Shown here: positions 59,601 to 64,000 of the stretch, piece after piece
Layout: every line of letters starts with the position of its first letter
Numbering within the stretch: position 1 is the first letter of the stretch
Source: Pseudosporangium ferrugineum
GTDB taxonomy: Bacteria; Actinomycetota; Actinomycetes; Mycobacteriales; Micromonosporaceae
NCBI RefSeq assembly: GCF_003002065.1
Contig: NZ_PVZG01000012.1
Location: forward strand, 124,001-188,000
DNA length: 64,000 nt
Direction of reading: 5' to 3'
Notes under the pieces: generated by a model
Seen by the model: only the letters and a program-made list of their open reading frames with translations
What the model was told of the DNA's origin: nothing
Databases searched by the model: none
Translations under genes and position numbers: made by a program

Positions 59601-60857
59601 TCAGCCGCGGATCGCGCGCCCCGGATCGGCGGCCGGGGCGGCGCCCACGGGCAGCCGGTCCGCCCGTTCGGGGCGGAAGCCGACCGCGATGAGGCGCGCC
59701 TTCGCCCGCTCGAACGGGCCGAGCTTGAACAGCTTGCGCAGGATCCTCGGCGGCTGTCCCCCGGTGCGGCCGGCCAGCAGCGGCACCAGGAACCGGTTCT
59801 GGATCGTGGCCTGCAACCGCTGGGTCAGGACCGTGGCCGGCATGCGTCGGCGCTGCACAGCGGCGAGATCGCGGTCCCGCAGCCGGCCCCGGGCGAGCTT
59901 GGCGGCGAGCAGGTTCGCGGTCGCCACCGCGTCCTGCACGGCCAGGTTGATGCCCACCCCGCCGACCACCGACATGGCGTGGGCGGCGTCGCCGATCGCG
60001 AGCAGGCCGGGCCGGTGCCAGCGCACCGCGCGATTGAGCTGGACGTCGAGCCGGTGCACGTCCTCCGGGCCGCGCAGCTCGGCGGTGCGCCCGTGCAGCC
60101 ACGGCAGCAGGTCCTCGAGCCGGTCGCGGAGCTGTCCGATGTCCGACTCCGGCCGGCCGTTCGCGTCCTTCGGCACCACGTACGCGGCCTGCCAGTAGGT
60201 GTCGCGGGCGATCATCGCGAGCATCTGGCCCCGGGTGAGCCGGGCGAACGAGTACGCCGGGTCGTCCGCCTCCCGCGAGATCCGGAACCACAGCAGGTCC
60301 ATCGGTGCCCCGAGGGTGCGTACGGAGAGCCCCGCTGCCTCGCGTACCCGGGAATGCCGTCCGTCCGCGGCGACCGTGAGCAGCGCACGCACCTCGTGCT
60401 CGGCACCCTCGTGCCGGTAGCGCAGCCCGGCGACCCGGCCGTCCTCCTCGATCAGCCCGGTCACCGTGGCGTTCATCCGGATGGTGAAGGTGTCGTAGCG
60501 CGACGCCTGGCCCACCACGTAGTCGAGGAAGTCCCACTGCGGCATGTAGGCGATGAACGGATACTTGATCTTCAGTACGCCGTAGTCGGCGAGCAGCATC
60601 TCACCGTCGTCGGTGATCGCCCGGTTCCCGGTCTGGCGCTGGTGCGGGCGCGCGAGGAAGTCGTCCACCACGCCGAGGTCGTCCATGATCTGGATGGTCG
60701 ACGAGTGGATCGTGTCGCCCCGGAAGTCCCGGAGGAAGTCGGGGTGCTTCTCCAGCACCAGCACCGGGATGCCCGCGCGGGCCAGCAGCCAGCCCAGCAT
60801 CGCGCCGGCCGGGCCCCCGCCCGCGATGACGCACGTGGTCCGCGTGACGTCGCTCAT
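59601..60857 (-). CDS. FAD-dependent aromatic monooxygenase
   Basis: A 418-residue flavoprotein hydroxylase of the PHBH/UbiH fold. Motifs are CVIAGGGPAGAMLGWLLARA, RGDTIHSSTIQIMDDLG, VAADGRHSRVREAAGL and LAIGDAAHAMSVVGGVGINL. It should hydroxylate the aromatic polyketide, possibly at a late step. ATG at 60857 overlaps the stop of the MFS transporter gene upstream, so both come from one transcript. Confidence 0.94.
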   Translation of the reverse strand: MSDVTRTTCVIAGGGPAGAMLGWLLARAGIPVLVLEKHPDFLRDFRGDTIHSSTIQIMDDLGVVDDFLARPHQRQTGNRAITDDGEMLLADYGVLKIKYPFIAYMPQWDFLDYVVGQASRYDTFTIRMNATVTGLIEEDGRVAGLRYRHEGAEHEVRALLTVAADGRHSRVREAAGLSVRTLGAPMDLLWFRISREADDPAYSFARLTRGQMLAMIARDTYWQAAYVVPKDANGRPESDIGQLRDRLEDLLPWLHGRTAELRGPEDVHRLDVQLNRAVRWHRPGLLAIGDAAHAMSVVGGVGINLAVQDAVATANLLAAKLARGRLRDRDLAAVQRRRMPATVLTQRLQATIQNRFLVPLLAGRTGGQPPRILRKLFKLGPFERAKARLIAVGFRPERADRLPVGAAPAADPGRAIRG

Positions 60858-62089
60858 CGTTCGCCCACCAGGTCTCTCTCCGTCTCGGCCGGCACCGCCG
60901 CGGGGCTGCGCCGGTAGTGGATCGCGACGCTGACCAGGACGCCCACGAGGCCGGCGGCGCTCATGAGCTCCAGGGCCACCCGCGCGTCGGCCCGCTCGGC
61001 GAGCCAGCCCAGCAGGGGCGCGCCGATCGGCGTGGTGCCGGTCATCAGCACCGTGAACAGGGCCATCACCCGGCCGCGCAGCCGGTCGTCGGCCCGCAGC
61101 TGGAGCGCCGAGTTCGCCGCGGTGATGAACGTCAGCTGGGACAGCCCGACCGCGACCAGGCTGACCGCGAAGCCCGCGTACGTGGGCATCAGCCCGGACA
61201 GCATGTTGCAGACGCAGAAGCCGATCGCCACCCAGACCACGAAGCGGGTGCTGACCCGCTTGCGGCGGGCGGCGAGCGCGGCGCCGCCCAGCGAGCCGAT
61301 CGCCAGCACGGAGCCGAGCAGGCCGAACTCGCGGGCGCCCCGGTCGAAGACGGTGGTCGCCATCAGCGCGTTGGTCACCGCCGAGTTGGCCGCGAACGTG
61401 CCGACGAACCCGGTGACGGCGAGCAGCAGCAGGATGTCCCGGTCGCCGCGCACGTATCGCAGGCCCTCGCGGAACATGCCCCGGCCGCCGCCCGTACGCG
61501 GGGTGAGGTGCAGCCGGTTCACGTCCATCCGCAGCAGGGCCACGATGGGCCCGGCCACGGTGACCGCCGCGATGACGAACACCGGGCCGGTGCCCGACGC
61601 GGCGATCAGGGCGCCGGCGACGGCCGGTCCGACGAGCCGCGCCACGTGGAACGACCCGCCGCTGATCCCGACCACCGTGGTGAGCTGGTCCCGCTCGACC
61701 AACTCGAGGACGAAGGCCTGGACGGTCGGCTGGAACACCGCGCTGGCCAGGCCCAGCACCACCGCGACGACCATGACGTGCCAGAGCGCGATGGTGTGGG
61801 TCAGCACGAGGACGGCCAGGGCGGCGGCGCAGAGGCCGACCACGACCTGCGTCCACAGCAGGGTGTGGCGCCGGTCGTAGCGGTCGGCGATGACGCCGCC
61901 GCCGGTCGTGCCGACCAGCAGGATCGGCAGGAACTGCAGGGCGGTCACCAGGCCGAGGGCGGTGCCGGAGCGATCGGTCAGCTCGAGGACCAGCCAGTCC
62001 TGCGCGATCCGCTGCATCCAGGTGCCGACGTTGGCACCCGACAGGCCGATCAGCCACATCCGGTAGTTACGGTTCTGGAGTACGGACAC
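60854..62089 (-). CDS. MFS transporter
   Basis: A 411-residue major facilitator with twelve membrane segments and a motif-A-like loop (GGGVIADRYDRRHTLLW) after helix 2. It is most like the enterobactin/macrolide-exporter (MFS_3) group and is the obvious candidate to export the cluster product. GTG at 62089 has GGGGAG seven bases upstream. It overlaps the monooxygenase gene downstream and lies 24 bases from the sugar-epimerase gene. Confidence 0.93.
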   Translation of the reverse strand: MSVLQNRNYRMWLIGLSGANVGTWMQRIAQDWLVLELTDRSGTALGLVTALQFLPILLVGTTGGGVIADRYDRRHTLLWTQVVVGLCAAALAVLVLTHTIALWHVMVVAVVLGLASAVFQPTVQAFVLELVERDQLTTVVGISGGSFHVARLVGPAVAGALIAASGTGPVFVIAAVTVAGPIVALLRMDVNRLHLTPRTGGGRGMFREGLRYVRGDRDILLLLAVTGFVGTFAANSAVTNALMATTVFDRGAREFGLLGSVLAIGSLGGAALAARRKRVSTRFVVWVAIGFCVCNMLSGLMPTYAGFAVSLVAVGLSQLTFITAANSALQLRADDRLRGRVMALFTVLMTGTTPIGAPLLGWLAERADARVALELMSAAGLVGVLVSVAIHYRRSPAAVPAETERDLVGER

Positions 62090-62113
62090 GAACGCTCCCC
62101 ATCCGGGCCCCGG

Positions 62114-63124
62114 TCAGCGGGACGGCCGCACCTGCGCGGCACCCGGCACGCCGCCGGTCGCCGACATCCACTCGAGCTGGCGTTGCAGGCCCTCCCGCAG
62201 GCTGACCGCCGATCGGTAGCCGATCACCCGCTCGGCCTCCTTGACGTCCGCCCGGGTGAACGGGACGTCGCCCGCCTCCGCCGGCGCGAAGGTCACCGGC
62301 ACCGGCCGGCCGGTCACCTCGCCGACCAGGTCCAGCAGGTCGAGGACCGTGACGATCTCGCCGGTGCCGACGTTCACCACGGCCGTCCGCGCGTCCGCGC
62401 CCATCGCCAGCAGGTTCGCCCGCACGACGTCGCCGACGAAGGTGAAGTCCCGCTGCTGGCGGCCGTCGCCGAAGACGGTCATGGGCTCGCCGGTCAGCGC
62501 GGCGCGGATCATCCGGCCGATGGCCATGTCGTCGCGCTGGCGGGGCCCGTACACGGTGAAGTAGCGCAGGGCGATCACGCTGACCGTCGCGTCCGGGCGC
62601 ATCGCGTGGACCAGGGCGAGCTGCTCCCCGGCGAGCTTGGTGACCCCGTACGGCGACATCGGGCTGGGCGCCAGCGACTCGTCGAACGCGGCCACGTCGG
62701 TGCGGCCGTACACGCTGGACGACGAGGAAACGACGACCCGGCGTACGCCCGCGGCTGCCGCCGCCTCCATGACCCGGTGGGTGGCGAGGATGTTGCTGTC
62801 GCAGTACTGGCCGAACCGGCTGCCCCAGGACGTCCGTACGCCCGGCTGCGCGGCCAGGTGGAACACGGTGTCGACGCCCTCGAACTCCTCGGCCGTGACG
62901 TCAAGCAGGTCGGCGCGCAGGAGCCGGAAGCCGTCGTGGCGTTCCAGGGGGGCGAGGTTGCGGCCGACGCCGTCCGGGTCCCGCAGGCAGCTGTCGATGC
63001 CCAGCACCTGGGAGCCGTAGCCGAGCAGCGCCTCCGCGACGTGCGAGCCGATGAAGCCGGCGGCGCCGGTGACCACGGTGCGCCCGGGCACGGTCACCGG
63101 CGCACCGGCCAGGTCGTCGCTCAT
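62114..63124 (-). CDS. NDP-sugar epimerase/dehydratase family (UDP-glucuronate decarboxylase or epimerase)
   Basis: A 336-residue short-chain extended dehydrogenase. TVVTGAAGFIGSHVAEALL binds NAD; the catalytic Ser is in SSSSSVYG and Tyr-Lys in SPYGVTKLAGEQL; RYFTVYGPRQRDDMA is found in UDP-glucuronate 4-epimerases and decarboxylases. With the UDP-glucose dehydrogenase of the cluster it could yield UDP-galacturonate or UDP-xylose. The two cannot be told apart by eye. ATG at 63124 overlaps the stop of the ABM gene upstream. Confidence 0.86.
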   Translation of the reverse strand: MSDDLAGAPVTVPGRTVVTGAAGFIGSHVAEALLGYGSQVLGIDSCLRDPDGVGRNLAPLERHDGFRLLRADLLDVTAEEFEGVDTVFHLAAQPGVRTSWGSRFGQYCDSNILATHRVMEAAAAAGVRRVVVSSSSSVYGRTDVAAFDESLAPSPMSPYGVTKLAGEQLALVHAMRPDATVSVIALRYFTVYGPRQRDDMAIGRMIRAALTGEPMTVFGDGRQQRDFTFVGDVVRANLLAMGADARTAVVNVGTGEIVTVLDLLDLVGEVTGRPVPVTFAPAEAGDVPFTRADVKEAERVIGYRSAVSLREGLQRQLEWMSATGGVPGAAQVRPSR

Positions 63125-63441
63125 CGGCCCGCGCCCGGGGCGTCGGCCCCGTCGACGGCGAGGTGGTAGATGGTGCGCTCCACCGGCCCGGCCCAGAACT
63201 CGCGGAACGGCACGGTCATCTCCCGGTGCACGGGCGCGTCCTCCCAGGCCCGGAACTTCTCCTCGCTCTCCCAGGTGCCGAGCAGGACGAAACGGTCGGC
63301 GTCCGAGCCGTCGCGCAGCAGCCGGTCCGACACGTGCCCCGGCGTGCCCTTGACGGTCGCGCTGACCTTCGCGAACGCCTCCTCGAAGCCCGGGCCGCTG
63401 CCCGGCTTGACCTTCGCGGCGACGGTGACGAAGACGGTCAT
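63121..63441 (-). CDS. Antibiotic biosynthesis monooxygenase (ABM) domain protein 1
   Basis: A 106-residue ABM-fold protein (MTVFVTVAAKVKPGSGPGFE, FVLLGTWESEEKFRAWE). Small ABM oxygenases of this kind oxidise anthrones or related intermediates without flavin or metal in aromatic pathways (ActVA-Orf6, PdmH/PdmI type). It overlaps its neighbour on both sides by four bases, so it is strictly co-translated with the second ABM gene. Confidence 0.88.
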   Translation of the reverse strand: MTVFVTVAAKVKPGSGPGFEEAFAKVSATVKGTPGHVSDRLLRDGSDADRFVLLGTWESEEKFRAWEDAPVHREMTVPFREFWAGPVERTIYHLAVDGADAPGAGR

Positions 63442-63755
63442 GAGAACTCCTTGTGGTCGATGATGGTCAGCACGTCCATGCCGACGCTGGTACGCAGGTC
63501 CCGCAGCGCCGCGGTCTGCTCGTCCTGGCGCCGGCTGTGCTCGAAGCGGCTGTACGACAGCGCGTCGGTCCAGTCCGAGGTGATCACGTAGCGCAGTTCG
63601 CTCTCGCCGGAGCGGCTCAGCGTCTGGCGCAGGCACCCGGGCTGCTTGCGGACCCACTCGGACACCCGGCGCCACTCGCGTTCGAAGTCGGCGGCGGCCG
63701 CCCGCGGGACGGTCATGGTCAGCACGGCACGGACGGCGCCGGTGGGGGTCGTCAT
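63438..63755 (-). CDS. ABM domain protein 2
   Basis: A 105-residue second ABM-type protein (AVLTMTVPRAAAADFEREWR, LRYVITSDWTDALSYSRFEH). Paired ABM genes next to an SDR ketoreductase are found in pentangular polyphenol clusters, where they form oxygenase complexes with a ketoreductase. ATG at 63755 lies within the stop of the ketoreductase gene. Confidence 0.86.
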   Translation of the reverse strand: MTTPTGAVRAVLTMTVPRAAAADFEREWRRVSEWVRKQPGCLRQTLSRSGESELRYVITSDWTDALSYSRFEHSRRQDEQTAALRDLRTSVGMDVLTIIDHKEFS

Positions 63756-64000
63756 CAGATGCCCCCGTCGACCACGATCGTCTGCCCGGAGACGAAGCGG
63801 CTGAGGTCGCTGCCCAGGAAGAGCACCACGTCGGCGACGTCGGCGGCGGTGCCCAGCCGCTGCAGGGCGGCCAGCTTCTCGTACCGGGCGCGGATCTCGG
63901 GCGTCATGCCCGCGGCCTGGTCCGTCTCGATGATGCCGGGCGCCACCACGTTGGACCGGATCCCGCGCGGCCCGACCTCCTTGCACAGCGACCGGTTGAA
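63755..64000 (-). CDS. SDR ketoreductase, 5' part beyond the window
   Basis: Only the C-terminal 81 residues lie in the window; the gene continues past the right edge. FNRSLCKEVGPRGIRSNVV, APGIIETDQAAGM, LGTAADVADVVLFLGSD and FVSGQTIVVDGG are typical of FabG/ActIII-type short-chain reductases. With the adjacent ABM genes it fits a ketoreductase of the aromatic pathway. Start, full length and catalytic Tyr cannot be seen. Confidence 0.85.
   Translation of the reverse strand, partial: FNRSLCKEVGPRGIRSNVVAPGIIETDQAAGMTPEIRARYEKLAALQRLGTAADVADVVLFLGSDLSRFVSGQTIVVDGGI

Noticed and set aside
1..64000. tRNA, rRNA or insertion sequences
   Set aside because: I saw no cloverleaf-like or rRNA-like sequence and no transposase or terminal inverted repeats with target duplications.

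Overview
The window is very GC-rich DNA with dense, overlapping actinobacterial operons (many ATGA/GTGA stop-start overlaps, frequent GTG starts). A complete chemosensory operon, a SAM methyltransferase of the actinobacterial DUF574 type, ECF sigma factors, a PknB-type kinase and a type II polyketide synthase cluster together suggest a soil actinomycete with motile spores, most likely Micromonosporaceae (Actinoplanes-like). This taxonomic call is inference; there is no rRNA in the window.

Layout. 0.1-2.6 kb: two divergent regulatory units, an orphan LuxR-type regulator and a histidine kinase/response regulator pair. 2.6-5.5 kb: an FHA-LuxR regulator coupled to a Ser/Thr kinase whose extracellular C-terminal domain resembles the small secreted protein encoded next door. 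5.6-15 kb: a chemosensory array (transmembrane MCP, then cheW-cheR-cheD-cheB-second MCP-cheY-STAS-cheA). 15-37.4 kb: housekeeping and accessory genes: CubicO hydrolase, secretory lipase, P1 peptidase with a Gly-rich insertion, methyltransferases, aldo/keto reductase, Nudix, amidohydrolase, DivIVA-like coiled coil, cold-shock protein, an ECF sigma/repeat membrane protein/amidoligase operon, secreted peptidase, a cellulose-binding-module remnant, an EAL phosphodiesterase and a Tat-exported multicopper oxidase. Several intergenic spaces here hold tandem repeats of 16-38 nt.

37.5-64 kb: a type II (aromatic) polyketide cluster that runs off the right edge. It has KS-alpha, chain length factor, ACP, an aromatase-cupin fusion, a TcmI-type cyclase, two ABM monooxygenases, an SDR ketoreductase (partial), an FAD monooxygenase, a flavin-dependent halogenase-like protein, a flavin reductase, two stand-alone acyltransferases, a dedicated acetyl-CoA carboxylase (AccC, AccB, fused AccD-AccA), UDP-glucose dehydrogenase, an NDP-sugar epimerase/decarboxylase and a glycosyltransferase, an MFS exporter, a cation/proton antiporter, and a two-component system plus PadR regulator. 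Malonyl-CoA made by the carboxylase would feed KS/CLF/ACP; cyclases and oxygenases would shape the aromatic scaffold; the UDP-sugar genes and glycosyltransferase would decorate it. The set resembles pentangular-polyphenol clusters (pradimicin, xantholipin and relatives). A predicted product is a glycosylated, possibly halogenated polycyclic aromatic polyketide, perhaps with a non-acetate starter; that prediction is inference.
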